The notes: generated from the sequence alone by a model not told the origin. Positions 1 through 13,729 are shown, numbered from the stretch's first letter. The stretch is 64,000 nt of DNA from Kryptolebias marmoratus (GCF_001649575.2 NC_051433.1:15590925-15654924), one strand, 5' to 3'. Made by a program: numbers and translations.

Positions 1-58
1 CTCACAGTTAAAGGGAAAACTATATTTACAAAATTTTAAAAAATAGAGCTCTATGACC

Positions 59-185
59 AATCATCAGCTTTATTGTGGAAACGACGAATGTTTTGACCCA
101 ACTGGTGTCTATTCCAGGGACTCCGATGAAGACATTAGTTGTGTCAAAACATTTGTCCTTTTTCACAATAAAGCTGAAAATTGAT
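59..185. repeat. Foldback (inverted repeat) element
   Basis: The arm at 59-96, with core CAGCTTTATTGTGGAAACGA, is matched in reverse complement by the arm at 144-185, which contains TTTCACAATAAAGCTG. The arms are imperfect and flank a spacer of about 47 bp. No transposase is visible. It is probably a MITE-like or foldback repeat, and the family is not recognised. Confidence 0.6.
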
Positions 186-280
186 CAGAAAGCTCCAGCT
201 TTCTTATTTTTATTTTATGAGTTTGTAAAATAGCGTTTGCATGAACCAATAAAAAAAAAATTTAAGAGTGGAGTTGTTTT

Positions 281-440
281 AAGATGGGACCAGTCCACTT
301 TGGGGTTGGTCTTACTCAGACAAGCTCAGCAGAAATTAGTCTTTTTCTCCAAACTGAGGGCATTCAAAGAGCTAGCTACAACAGGTAAGATATTTATTGT
401 CCATAACCTTTCTAAAGAGCCTCACTTTAAAAATGGTCTG
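281..440 (+). repeat. Dispersed repeat family R2, copy 1
   Basis: The core TTCAAAGAGCTAGCTACAAC followed by AGGTAAGATATTTATTG recurs, diverged, near 10105-10235 and 23715-23800 (+), and in reverse near 22590-22690 and 57880-57950. The short open frame across it is not a gene, because related stretches recur non-syntenically. Family name unknown. Confidence 0.55.
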
Positions 441-2612
441 AATTGTCCTTTTAATTTGTCACCCGTCTGTATTTAAGAGCTGTTAGTTGTGTTTAAAACG
501 TGCCGCTCAGGATTCTGGGTCCTTCAGGTAGATATTATGTATTACTGTGATTAGAGCAAGAAATCTTTCCCCCTTTTTTCAGCCCCTTAAGTGCACACAA
601 AAAAAGAAGAATCTGTGCCTCTCCCCATCCTCCATCCCTACACCCCCACCCTCCGGGCTCACTCCTCCCTCTTCTGCAGCAGCTGAACAAAGACAACTGC
701 TCTTCATTACTCTGTGTGAGACTTACATCCACAGTCCTTTTTACTGATGCTTGTAGCAGAGTTGGGACTAATGTTGCAAATATGTGTTTTCGTGCTGCAT
801 CTGCGCAAGACAGAAATAATAATAATAAAAAGGAAAGTTCAGTCTTTTTTAGAACCCAGGTGTCTCTTTTTCAGATGTACTTTTTTTAATGAGACGGCGT
901 TAAGAGAGCTGAAGCAGCTGTCTCCATAAAAGCGTTTTTACCCAGCGCCTTCTTCTTCAGAAACACTTCAGCTTTTTTTTTTTTTTTGGTCCTCTGCTCT
1001 CGGTGCTTCAGCTCAAAAAACACATCTCAGACTTTCACAGAAGTGCTGCGCTTTTCCTGTTAGGAAGCTGAGATGTCAAAGATACACTACAAAGCACTTC
1101 AAACCAACACTACAATAATTTTCTTCTCTTTTTTTTTTGTAAAGAAAAGTGCCCAGTGAGCAGCAGCAGCAGGATTATGGTTAAATCAGTGGCTGGGTTG
1201 CTCCAGTTGGGATGAATCAAGGTGGATAAAATCATATAAAAGCAATTATTACCGGAGGAGGGGGAAAAGGTTTTGCATAAAAGGAGAAACCAAGAAAGTA
1301 ATGGAGTTTTTCTCCCCTCTAATGCCTCCCCCAATCTTGTCCACATTCTGGGGATTGATGTGCTGGAGGGCTGCTGAGCTGCTGCTGGTCTCTGAGGGTT
1401 TTTAGTTGAGGAGGGGTCTGAACAGCCTCCTTAGCTTTTCTGCTTCCCATAAAAAAAATTTTTAAAAGATGTCTTTGTCTACATTATCTTTATTTCCCAT
1501 TCAAAGTGCTGATTGCCTTTCTTGGTGCTGACTATTTACACTCCGCCATATTCATTTGTGAGAAGTAAGAAGGATGTTTTCATAACTAATATTTTCCATA
1601 ACACATTGAGAATATGTTATGAATTGCAGATGTCAGTTTGCGTGCCCTGCATAAATGTCACTGCGAACAAGACTCTTCAATAGAGGGTAAATTCTATGGA
1701 GTGCTAAAGTGTTTCGGTGAATGGCATCATTTAGCTCCATTTCCTGGATGGCTAATATCAATAGATGAAGAGTGAAGGAGCATGAAGAGAGTGGGCGGCT
1801 TTTGGCCCTATAAATCATGCTGATTTTAGAGAGAGAGTTGGTGCTGGAGAGATGATAATGAATGGGTGGAAGGTGTCAAGGACAGAAAAACTACACTGAA
1901 GTCTTTTAAATAAATGTCCAATATTCGTATGTTTTGCTGTAGAAAACTAGAAAAAATAACCAGCACAAAATCTAAAGAAGTTCGGTCTACCTCAGTCCTT
2001 AGCATTTGGGGCGGATTGCAGGTTCAGGATCTGGCAGAGTAACTGGAGGACATTTGGGATTCATTAGGATAAGTCAGTATAGACTGATCTTCAAAGGGGC
2101 ACGGCCATGCAGTATTTCAATTCTGCAGAGTCTCATTATGACTAAATAATCAGTAGATCTTCAGTAAACAAACAAGCATGGCCTTGCCTCCATAACCCCA
2201 GTGTTCACTTTCAAATAACTCCTTGTCACAATGGCTTTAGGTGCAAAAAACAACAAAACAAAACAGTCGAGGTTAAACCACTAAAAGAATAGTACATTAC
2301 TGAGAACGCAATGGTAAAACAAAGAAACACTATAATAAAGAAAATGTCACTTTTCACAAAGTTCAAGAGCCGAATAGACAAGAAGCTTGTTGTTTTTCTT
2401 TGATATTTCTTCATAAAACTCTCATTTTTGTAAAGCACACAGAATATATCTTGAGGCCTGAAACCAGCAGCCTACCATCAGATGGAGACTGTGGGGCCCA
2501 TTTCTTTGTGTTTTTCTGTATAAAGCTGAAGTTTCATGTTTTAACTCTTCTTGCTCAGTTCTGTAAGGAATTTGCTGTCACCCGAAATTACAACATGTAC
2601 TTACAAAGGTGT
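441..2612. other. Intergenic, no gene recognised
   Basis: AT-rich single-copy-looking DNA with A and T tracts and a pyrimidine-rich strip near 600-690. No open frame has splice context or recognisable protein similarity. The stretch 1630-1830 is less low-complexity than its surroundings and could be conserved non-coding DNA, which only an alignment could show. Confidence 0.5.
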
Positions 2613-3052
2613 ACAGAGGGTTCAGAAAGTGTTCCCCTTTTACTCTTTGCAATTTTTGTTACGTTGCAGTCTGACGCTGCAGTCCTGCCTCTGCAGGCAG
2701 TTCCTGTGACCTCCTGGTTTGTTCTCCTCTGACATGCACAATCAGATTTTAGACCTTCTAAAGAGAGGTGTGGGCCTTTCCAAATGATGTCCAATCAATT
2801 AACCCATGGTGAATAAGTGGACTTATTTAAGATATAGAAACATCTCAGCAGTGATGAAGAGAAATGGAAGGCACCTGAGCTAGGTTTCAAGTGTTTCTGC
2901 AAAAGGTATGACTACTGATGCAAATGTGATAGTTTTGTCATTATGGGGTACTGATTGTAGATTATTTTTAAAAAATAAACAACTGGAGAATTGGGCTGCA
3001 AAATAACAAATCTGTAAAAAGCGAAGAAGGTCTGAATACTTTCTGAACCCAT
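2613..3052. mobile_element. Degenerate non-autonomous Tc1-like transposon relic
   Basis: The left end reads GTACAGAGGGTTCAGAAAGT and the right end contains CTGAATACTTTCTGAACCCA, which are inverted to one another. Internal phrases such as GTGGGCCTTTCCAAATGATG, GTCCAATCAATTAA, GAAACATCTCA and TTGTCATTATGGGGTA are hallmarks of the common fish Tc1-like non-autonomous elements. There is no transposase frame. The element is about 440 bp, diverged and immobile on its own. The open frames across it are repeat-derived. Confidence 0.8.
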
Positions 3053-4284
<1,232 letters not shown>

Positions 4285-5045
4285 GTTGCAGGATAGCTAG
4301 CTAGACCCATTGATAAGCAACTATTGCTATATCAAATTGTTGTAAATTACTGTCTTTATCTAAATGTACAGAACTACTGAAAGGAAGATAAAAGCTGCTG
4401 TAACAAATGGTGCAATCCTTAAACCTGTATCTCACTGGGCTGTTGGAGACTAATTGTGAACGGCACTCGAGAGGGAGTTTCCAAAATGTCTCTACAATTT
4501 TGCGAGGGTTCTCAGTTTTCTCGCGTGAGTTGTCGAGCCTCGCTCTTGTGTTGCTGAAATTTTGAACATGCTGGAAATATGTGTGTCCCAGAGTTTCTCT
4601 CAAAATAGTCACGGAGTCGTCAGGGGCATCTGGAATCTGTCTCGAACCCTTCAGTTTCTGTGAGTGAAAAAGTCTGCAAAAAGTTAGAGAACTTTGGCAA
4701 GGTTTGATGATCTATGAAAACAAATTTTGACTGATTGGAGACAAAAAAGAAAACAAATTGTAATCAAATTGAGACATAATTAAGACACTTTGTGTCTAAA
4801 TTGCAAAAACAAGCAAATGTAAATGTAAATGTGTCGTCAGTACCGATTCAGTCTGACTCTAGGTAAAGAATTGCATATTTTTTCACAATTTTGTGTCTCA
4901 GACTAATCACCAACACTGATTACATGCTGATTACTTGCATGAGCCAACAAGACCATTAGAGGTACGTTCAGCTCAGATGTCACAGAGAATGACACCATTT
5001 TGAGAAAATGTAAATATGTAAATATTAACACTCAATATATTTCTC
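4285..5045. other. Intergenic, nothing recognised
   Basis: No gene or repeat boundary could be supported here. The last nine bases (5037-5045, ATATTTCTC) are the left target-site duplication of the insertion that follows. Confidence 0.45.
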
Positions 5046-5124
5046 CATTGACTGCTGGGGATGGGCACCAGCTCCCCGCGACCCGCAATGGAGAAGCGGG
5101 TAAAGAAAATGGATGGATGGAAGA
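5046..5124 (+). mobile_element. 5'-truncated non-LTR retrotransposon tail, (GGAT)n end
   Basis: This is a 79-bp insert reading GGGGATGGGCACCAGCTCCC ... GAGAAGCGGGTAAAGAAAAT and ending in GGAT repeats. It is flanked by a perfect 9-bp duplication, ATATTTCTC (5037-5045 and 5125-5133). The same tail, reversed, sits at 12012-12092. This 3' end is widespread in teleosts. A tetranucleotide GATG-type tail is described for Rex3/RTE-like LINEs, but the family assignment here is tentative. Confidence 0.8.
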
Positions 5125-5133
5125 ATATTTCTC

Positions 5134-8100
5134 TATTATTATCTCATGCCAATTTTTGACCATAACCGGTAGCAAAAATATTCAAATAAATAAAAAAACC
5201 AACATCTTAAATGTGAACTGGATGTTGCCTCTGCTGGAGCTTCACAGATTTGTTTCAGCTGCACATGGTGACAACAAAAACAAGAATATTTGTATGTGTT
5301 TGAATAATCTATCTTGTGTCTAATGTGATTTTTGTAGCTCCTCACTGGAACAGTTTTGATTTCTTTATAGGTCCTTTGGTCCCTTTAGTCCTTATCAGTT
5401 CTCTATTGATGTTTTTGCCTAATTTGACCTTTGTAACCTTCCTCTTTATGAATGTTTTTCCTTTAACTTGTTAAATTCATCTGCATGTGTTAATGTGTTT
5501 GTCAAACAGAACTTCAATATTTGAGCACTTGGGTTTAAGAAAGTGCTGATAGCCTTTTTTTTCATACAGGAAACAACCAATTATGCAGCAACCCATAAAG
5601 ATTAATTACTACTTTATCTGAACGTTTATTATACTGTTTATTATGCTGTCAATAAAAAAGGAAATTACCACAGTTTTTTACGGCATGAGACAATAGAAAG
5701 AAAAAAAATGCTGACAAAAAATTGCTGAATCTTACAAAGCCCAACCCCCATGACGAACAAAAGGATTAAAAAACAGATGCATATATAACAACTCTACACC
5801 TGCTCTACTGCCATGTTAGCTCTATTGTAACTTCACATTAAACAAGCTTTCTGACAGTCTTGTTGGTTGTGGGATGTATTCAAACCCTGTCAGTCTCTCT
5901 CTGTGTAATCTTCAGGCCTGAATCAGTGGGTATTCTTCACTGTACTCGAACATGAAAAATAAAAGAAATCCTCTGGGACAAACTCATACACAGACAGCTG
6001 AGACGCAGAGGTGTGCTGCATTTCCAAGGAGTAAAAGAGAGAGAAAGCTGAATAGTAAAACACTGACCCATGATTCACCTCATGAGAGGCTATAAAAGAC
6101 CAACAGGATGAGATTCTTATCACCAGACAAAGGGACTGCCTTCGTTTATCGACATCTGTAGCTTATAGAAAGGCCATCCCTCTTTTGTTTGTATTGTAAG
6201 TGTCAGATAAAGCTGTCGTGTCAATGTGACAAACAGCTTGTTTTTGGTTGTATGGTGATTGTTGAATACTAATTAAACTGAAACTTACATCGCAGCCACT
6301 GTCTTCTTGTCCTAATGTCTCATTTTGGGCTCCTGAAGCTAATGTGTTTCCTATAATTCATTTTAAGTAAATCTGCTTGTAACATAGTCATTAGATTTAC
6401 CATATTTGTGAACTGCTGCGCAGCACAACCAATATTTACAAAGAGAAAACAGACTAAGATCTTGACAGTATGTTTGGTGCTTCCAATGAACCTCATTTCA
6501 ATGAATTATGGGAGTTCTGACCGAATCTTCTGGCTTCAGTCTGATCCACCTGCTGATGCTTGGCAGAAAAGTCGAGCTAACTAATACCGATGCTGTTTTT
6601 TTTCCCCTTGTTTTTAGCCCTGGGAAGTTCACAGTAATTACACTAATGTGCCTGTCCCTCTCAGCAGGCTCATTTGTTTAGTTTCCAAAAGGAACGACCA
6701 GATGGTCCCTTGAGCTCAGTGTTCGTCCATATTCATGAGACGAAGTTTGACCCTGCCACCTCTGAAGGGCTGACCTCTAACCTGGGCTCTTTAGGGCATC
6801 AATAGGATATGAAATAGGGCTGAAGGAGAAGCACTGCAGCAGGCACAGACCCCCTCCCCCTCCTACGGTCCCATGGGTGAGTGCCAGACCCCTCTGAGTT
6901 AAGGCATTCGGATATATGTGAGCGTCAGAGCGAGCCGAAGCCCGGGGAGCTTTCTCCCAGGTTCCCAGGCTCTGACGGGGGGCGTTGTCCCTGGAAGTGA
7001 ACATCTGTCCCAACAACTCGGAGTCCTGCACACCAGAAGACGGGCGGGGCTTGTAGCGCAGTGGCTGTCACACAATGTCATCAGTGTGTTGATGAACTTT
7101 GACCTCGCTGCAGGATGTTTTTCTGAGCATGCACAACCCTGTGTCATAACATCAAAATGGATACAGGATCATGTTCATTAAAAAGAAAACCCATTATAAA
7201 TAACCAGCTGCACTTTTGGACTTTATTTTGGTTTGAAATCTACTATTTCATTGCTGTTTTCAACACAGAGGAAGGGAAACTTAAAATATGACACAAGTGT
7301 GTATTTTGTACTGAACGTGCTTCTTTGTTTAAATCTAAATTCAACATGTATGGTGTGTGCTCAAAATGGGTAATAACATAATAAATGTACAATGTGGTTT
7401 TAAGAAATCTTGTTCAAAATGTGGTTGAAAGCATTAAGTTAAAATCTAACTTGGTCCAAACTTCTCAGTTTCATGTTATGCAGTTGGGTTCCCACTGAGG
7501 AGACACTGAACTGTTGACATAAATCTATAAGAAATAAACACGTCCTGCTTGTTGTTCTCAAGTTGCACCCAGTTTCCAGTTTTAATTGTCTGCTTTCCAG
7601 GAGCCATTCTGCTGTTACTAATTTATTCCCTTATCGCCCACATTTTTACTTTGTGAAGCTATCTGACGATTACAGCCTCAAGCGTACTAATCAGAAGCAG
7701 TTTTTTAAATGATGCTTTTGACCTGAGCATTCAGGCAATGAAACGTACAATGAGGCCACATTTGTAAATAACACTCTTTATTAGATCTGTAAATACATTT
7801 ATCAAATACAAATGCCACAGCTTTTACACAAGAACTCCTTTATTTATTATAAAAAACACAATCTGCACAGCTATATAATTTAATTTAATTTGTTTATTTA
7901 ACCCCACTACTTTAGAGGTTGAGGACAGATTTTTTTTTGGTGCAATTGAAATATATAGGAGCTTTAAATCAGAGCTATAAATCAACTTGTGCTACATTGT
8001 TAAAACTAACTTTTAGTAGCGTGGCAAAGATGAGGCATTAAGCTCCAGGTGGGGGGCAAAATTTATTGTTTTCAACCTAATATTTGTCTATACAAATGAA

Positions 8101-8159
8101 TTCCACAAACTCTGTAAAACAACACTTAAGATGCAAACAAACTGTACTGAATTTAAGAA
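5134..8159. other. Intergenic, no gene recognised
   Basis: Mostly AT-rich sequence. The block 6700-7100 is richer in G+C and sequence complexity than its surroundings and might be a regulatory element, but no coding signature is present: open frames on both strands overlap without splice logic. The stretch 7760-7900 has several TTTATT motifs, but no gene end can be tied to them. Confidence 0.45.
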
Positions 8160-8202
8160 CTATATTTAATCCCAAATACAATACATTTGGGATTAAATAT
8201 AG
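8160..8202. repeat. Perfect 18-bp-arm palindrome (hairpin)
   Basis: CTATATTTAATCCCAAAT (8160-8177) is followed by a 7-base spacer, ACAATAC, and then the exact reverse complement ATTTGGGATTAAATATAG (8185-8202). It is not followed by a T-run typical of a Pol III terminator and lies in no gene. Function unknown. It may be the centre of a small palindromic MITE. Confidence 0.9.
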
Positions 8203-10104
8203 CCTTGCAAATAATCAAGAGGAACACAGTGTGTTCTTAGGTGTACAAAACAATATGACAAAAACTGTCTGAAAATTTAGTTTCTCATAAAACATTTTAG
8301 GAAACTTTCAGATTTTTGACCTATGACTTCAATATGCATTAGTTATATATAGACATGCACTAAAATCTGAGAATAAGACAACAGAAGTCCTCACTAACTT
8401 TGAGACTTAAGGGCAAAATTATCATTACTTCGTGCTGTAACGTGAGCGAGCATCCCATTAATTGTGTGGAAGGTAGCTAGCTGACTAAATCAGGTTCTCT
8501 GTTTGGGAATCATAGCAGGTAACTGACCAACATCAAAGATCTGAAAAGAAACTGAGCTAAAGGAAATCAATCAAAACAATAAAAAATGAACCAGGTGCAT
8601 TTTGCTCACCACCTGTCCCTCTGGGGGTAGAAGACCACCAGCCTGACAGTCGGGAAGCTTCAAAACCGTCTCTGCCAATGGTGAAATTTCCTGATCCAGT
8701 TGGTGAGTGAAACCATTTTAAAATTCAAGAGAGTTGAGTGTGAATCCTAAATCAGTGAGTTAGGAAAGAGATTGAATGACTTTCAACATTGTAAAAAATG
8801 TACAAAATGTATTAACTAGCCTACAAATACGGTGGCAACTGGAGTGGCAGATTTTTATTTTTATTTTGTCCAGTGCTACTCCCTAGAGCCTCCACTGGTC
8901 AGAACTTATAAACTTTATGGCTCTTTGATCTAATATTTAAATTATTTTTCTTGTATTACAGTAACTGAGAAAATTCTTATACTAAATCCTTAGTTTTGCT
9001 TTTCTGACTGAATAATTCACCTTTCAAACCTGTTCTTACTGACTTTGAGGTTGCACTTCTAGCAGAATTTGGCAAAAGCTTCGTCTAAAAACTTGAAGGT
9101 TTAACATTTTTGGTAGATCTGTTTTTATTTTTTATTTTTTTCATACTTGCTTGAAATAGCTGAATTACCTTCAGAGAGTCTGATAATGCCACGCTTGTAT
9201 GAAAAGTATTTTCGGACTGAACTCTCCAGTAAAGGCAACACAAAAAAAAATAGACAAATAAAAGCTTCTATTTTTCCAGCACAGTGTGAGAATGTGTAAA
9301 CAGAGGGTGAGAATGGTTTGTGAGCGTTTGTATGGCACAATGTGACAGTTACCTTTTTCTCTGTAGCTGCTGTGATGGCAGAAATATGATCAGGGTGGTT
9401 CTTTATTATGATCCTATCTGTCACCATTTGGTCACAGTAGTTTATTTGAACTGTGTGCGACGGCAAAACAGAGACGAGGCAGAGTGAAGATCCGGCTGCA
9501 CATCAATCTGACTAATTGGTTCTACCCTGCAGACAGAGGAAGAAACTCTGATGTATGGCACCTAAAAGTGCAGCTTCTGTCCTTAAAAACATCCTCCTCC
9601 TCTATCAGCTCGCACTCACGTCTGAATTTAGAGCTCGTTTAACAATTAAGAAAGTTAATCTATGGTCTCAATTTACATCATTCTGTATGCAGTTTCCAGC
9701 TATTGCGTGTCAGTGACAGAAACCTGCGTTGCACAGAGGTTTCGTGGGCATTTGCTGCTTGCGGATCAGTGTGTTGTATTGTCTTGCGTGCAAAAAAAAA
9801 AAGGAACAGAAACCAGCTGCCCCATGGTGATGCCACCTCCGACAAGCTAAAAGCCTCCTGGAAGGGCTTGTGTAAGCCGATTATCCCCCACTCAGAGATA
9901 ATCATGCAGCATTTTAATTCTGGTGGACACAGATTAGCCGCTAATTATCTTCACAATTGTTTCTCATTTTGTATTTGTTCATAATTTGCTGATGCTCTGA
10001 GACATTGGTGGATTTATTGTCTTTTTATTGTTTGTTTTTTGCTCAAACTCCAGCTCTGAGGTAATGACAGAAACACACACGCACTTACGCACACACATTA
10101 TACT
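8203..10104. other. Intergenic, nothing recognised
   Basis: No supported gene. The sequence around 9470-9620 is complex, but nothing identifies a function. Confidence 0.45.
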
Positions 10105-10235
10105 CATAACACAGGTTAGACAGTCCGTTTTTTTCCCCTCTAAACTCAAGTTGCTCAAAGAGCTACCTAAAACAGGTAAGATACTAATTGTTCACAGCAT
10201 TTCCACAGAACCCCACTTCAAAATATCAGAACTAG
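10105..10235 (+). repeat. Dispersed repeat family R2, copy 2
   Basis: The core CTCAAAGAGCTACCTAAAAC followed by AGGTAAGATACTAATTGTTC and then TTTCCACAGAACCCCACTTC parallels the copy at 281-440. The 116-codon frame that spans it is treated as repeat-derived. Confidence 0.55.
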
Positions 10236-11764
10236 CTGTTTTAAAAGACCAAACATGTAAAAAGCCTGTAATACACAGGCAGTATTCTCAAAGTGAACAA
10301 CAGAAACTGATCTGTCGCATCGTCACAAAAATAAAGGGAAAGAGAAAAGTTTCCATTTGCCTATATATGTTTTATTAACGAGACATTTCCAAGAGCTCAT
10401 TAGGATCCAGACCCGCCTGATTCCACCGGTGCATGTTCACATCTACATAAAAGACCAAACAAACTGACTCACAGGATCTGTGCTGCCGCGGATGTAGAGA
10501 TAACAAAGCAAATCACCCACACATATTCTCAAACTGTCAACACTCCTGGAAAAGAAAGATGCACACTTTGATTAAAGATGCATCTGAATACGAGGACAAC
10601 CACTGACAGTTGTGTACTTTGAAAATGTAAACGATTGACTGAATAAAAACACTATATATCTAATCCAGGTGTAACTGTATGTAATATATATAATATTGAG
10701 AAACTAGTACAGTGAACCCCTGCTGTGTGACAGTAGTTGGATATTATAAAAGCTTTTGTAATGAAAGGAATGACCTACTTGCTGAAACAAAGAAAAATGT
10801 GTTTTTTGGATAAATGGAAAAATAGGTGATTTATGATCCTGTGCAAAACAAGCCCAAATAAATACAAGTTACAAGATTCATGTACAAAGCCTTCCCTTAA
10901 TAATACTTATATGTAAGTATTATTGTTCCACTTGGATTTGGGTTTGCATCTATTTTCTTTATGAAAAACATTGTGAAGCACTTTTATATATTGTTCTCAG
11001 CTGTGTGTATCTAAGAAATAAAAGGAAAGAAATAAAAGTAAAGAAACAAAAGAAAAAGAAATGAGTCAGTTTGTCCTTTTTATGCTCAGTGTTTAATGAA
11101 TGTTTTTAAACTGAGAATAATAAAAGTAGAAAAAATAAACCTAGTTCTTCATTTTTTTTCGCTGTCAATCTGAATATAAATACAAACAGTTTCTTGTTTT
11201 TAACATTTAGATTTGAGGTTCAGCAACTATTAGATGAATTTTTCTGTCGACTATAGCATTACGGTGGCTTAACAATAAAACGAATCCTTCTAAACACAAT
11301 TTATCTAATAACTGAAATAATAAAGTGGTTATGTTTGAAATACGTTCTTTATTATTTGTCCGTGTTGGATCAGAGAAGAAAATCAAAACTAAATTTATTA
11401 TATTGTTCTTCCTCTTTTGAATACATAATTTTATGTTTTTGTGGTCATTCCTGCGCTTCTTTAATTAATATAAATGTATGAGCTCATTCACCTGAACAAC
11501 AACAGCAACCAAAGTCTGAATATATATGAATGTAAGAATTCATGATATTATTGTCATAAAAGGGTTTATTTTACTGCTGGTTTCCACAAATTAAGACATC
11601 TTGTTCTAACATAAACCTATTATTCATTAGAACAACACAAATATCATCTCGTCCTCAGTAAGAGCAGTTTAAAACAAAACAGTAAAACCAATGACCTATT
11701 TGAAGAAATTCTTAAAAATGTATTTATTTTATTCACAATCTGCAGAAAGTGGGTGATCATGTAA
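10236..11764. other. AT-rich intergenic DNA
   Basis: Very AT-rich, with a purine-rich A/G strip around 11015-11065. No open frame of note and no repeat boundary recognised. Confidence 0.5.
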
Positions 11765-12135
11765 TTGTCTGTATTTGTGAGTGCATGTGTTTGACTGACT
11801 GACTGTTAGCAAAATGTCTCATAACTCTCAGAAAGTAATCATTGGATGGACATCTGAGAACTGATTATTGTTTTGATTCAACATAATTTAAGGTGGCCGT
11901 CACATAAAGGGCTAAAACTCAGTCATTTTTACAGATATTGAGCTCAAATTTGTCGTATTAGCTGAGAGTCATCCCTAACATATACTCTGAGCGCTAACAA
12001 TCACTCAGTATTCATCCATTCATCCATCCATCCGTTTTCTTTTACCCGCTTCTCCTTTCTGGGTCGCAGGGAGCCGGTGCCTATCTCCAGCTTCACTCAG
12101 TATCTTTGTTTACAACTCAGCAGGTGATATGCAGT
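11765..12135 (+). repeat. Dispersed repeat family R1, copy A (interrupted)
   Basis: Shares the R1 phrases GTTAGCAAAATGTCTC, CTCAGAAAGTAATCATTGGA, TTTTTACAGATATTGAGCTC and TAGCTGAGAGTCAT ... ATACTCTGAGCGCTAACAA, and the tail GGTGATATGCAGTCCTACAA. Other copies lie at 16560-16925, 18040-18360, 18395-18740, 21290-21430 (minus) and 27950-28385 (minus). This copy is split by a retrotransposon tail at 12012-12092. No coding capacity, so it is probably a non-autonomous element of unknown class. Confidence 0.8.
12012..12092 (-). mobile_element. 5'-truncated retrotransposon tail nested in R1
   Basis: An 81-bp insert beginning with CATC repeats and containing TTTTACCCGCTTCTCC and GGGTCGCAGGGAGCCGGTGC, the reverse of the tail at 5046-5124. 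It is bounded by a perfect 11-bp duplication, TCACTCAGTAT (12001-12011 and 12093-12103). It therefore landed after the host R1 copy. Confidence 0.85.
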
Positions 12136-13515
12136 CCTACAAGGAATGCTACTTTCATTATATCTAAAAAATCTCCCTCTTTTAGCAGCAGATGTAAGCT
12201 TCGGTTGTCTAATGAAGAGCCCTTGAACCTACGGTGACTCTTTGCTAATGTGATATCCAGCGAAGGTCTCTGTGCAGACACTTAAGCTCTGGCCAAATCT
12301 AATTTCTGTCTTGCGGGGATCAGGGGGAACACACTTGATGTAGAACGTTGGGAGCCTCGCTGCCACTGAGGGCTATTGACTTGTTTCCCGAAATGGGAGC
12401 GCTGGAGTAAATGGGGAGAAGAACGAGGTAAAGAGGCAGCAAATGATCCCTCAGGTGTCAGAACAGGAGATGCTACATTAGCTTTGTAATGAAGCGCTGA
12501 GAGGATGTGACCTGCAAGAGGCTTTTTCATTTTAGTCTCATGGTGAAGCTGAAGGAGTCCTGTGCAGCACTAAAAAGATACAATCCATGTCCAATATCCA
12601 CTTTCACTTAAATGGTGCTTGAGGGTGGTTTAAATGTTAGAATAATGGGGAAAAAAACTCTCTAAACCCACCCAGCAGCTTCTATCAATGCATCTGCTAT
12701 TTAACGGCAAAGCCTCATTGAGCTCTTCACTTGGTTTAATAACAGGGATGAACTTGTTTTGCATGTAATTTATTATCCCAACAAACGTTCTCCTGTAGGT
12801 TTTCGGAGCAGATGCACTCATCACGTCTTCGTTTTCAAATGAAGCAGCACAAGAGCTGGTTATAATTGGAGAGACTCGATAATTAAAACGCAACATCAGA
12901 CAGCTTTCTGTAAATTCAGATCTCAATTACCGCTCACAGAGACTCAAACGCGTGTGCGTTTAAAGCCTCGCTTACCTCGAGGTGGTAGCACGTCACTTAA
13001 AACGCATCGCAGGTCAGGCTGCCAATCATGCGGGAGCTCGATGACGATTGATTGGTTCCACTCCGACTCTCTGCACCATCAGTCAGAGGGAGGAGGAATT
13101 GTCTTCATTAATATTCATTTGGCTTTATTCCCCCCATCTATATTCATATGCCCATTCATATTTACCGCTGGCTGCACACAGCAGATTAAAGAGTTTGGTG
13201 TGCGTTTCTGCGGCTCATCGTAGGAGATGATGAGGTGAATGACGCCACGAGTTATAACATACTGAGCCCTGAAAATATAACAGAAAATGAGAGAAAATGT
13301 TGCTTTCTTGGCTACATTGCTTGATAAATGAATAGAATAACCTCAAAATGTCATGAGCTCCGGTGTACTTGACCCACAAATAGGCAGTTGAAGAGGTGAG
13401 TGTGTTAAAGAATTAATTCAGAGTGGATACAGGTGTCTGGGTCAGCAGGCAGCCATGATGAGAAAGGACGAAGAAACCAACAGGTTTTAACACAAACTTT
13501 CCTGTCTGTCTAGAA
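12136..13515. other. Intergenic, possible conserved non-coding element
   Basis: No supported gene. The region 12630-13225 is unusually complex for this flank and has several homeobox/octamer-like strings: ATTAATATTCATTTG near 13108, ATATTCATATGCCCATTCAT near 13140, and GATTGATTGG near 13045. This resembles developmental conserved non-coding DNA, but that is inference only. Confidence 0.35.
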
Positions 13516-13729
13516 CAGGGGTGTCCAATCCTGGTCCTTGAGGGCCACTATCCTGCAAGTTTTCCTTGTTTCCCTGCTCCAACACACCTGATTCAGTGGT
13601 TAAATGACCTCTTCATGTTCTGCAGAAGCCTGTTAATTATCCATTGATTCAAATCAGGTGTGTTGGAGCAGAGAAACAAGTAAAACATGCAGGATGGTGG
13701 CCCTTGAGGACCAGGATCGGAGACCACTG
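13516..13729. mobile_element. Palindromic hAT-type MITE
   Basis: A 214-bp element with long inverted termini: CAGGGGTGTCCAATCCTGGT at the left and ACCAGGATCGGAGACCACTG at the right. It is flanked by GTCTAGAA (13508-13515) and GTCTAGAT (13730-13737), an 8-bp duplication with one mismatch. CAG...CTG ends and 8-bp duplications fit hAT elements. Nearly the whole element folds back, pairing TCCTTGAGGGCCAC with GTGGCCCTTGAGGA. It is a very common kind of teleost repeat with no coding capacity. Confidence 0.88.

Noticed and set aside
2400..2732. 110-codon open frame on the plus strand
   Set aside because: Its second half lies in the Tc1-like relic and it has no splice context or recognisable domain.
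10028..10378. 116-codon open frame on the plus strand
   Set aside because: It crosses an R2 repeat copy and resembles no protein I know.
13516..13729. Large palindrome considered as a structured RNA gene
   Set aside because: It has hAT-type ends and a target-site duplication, so a MITE explains it fully.
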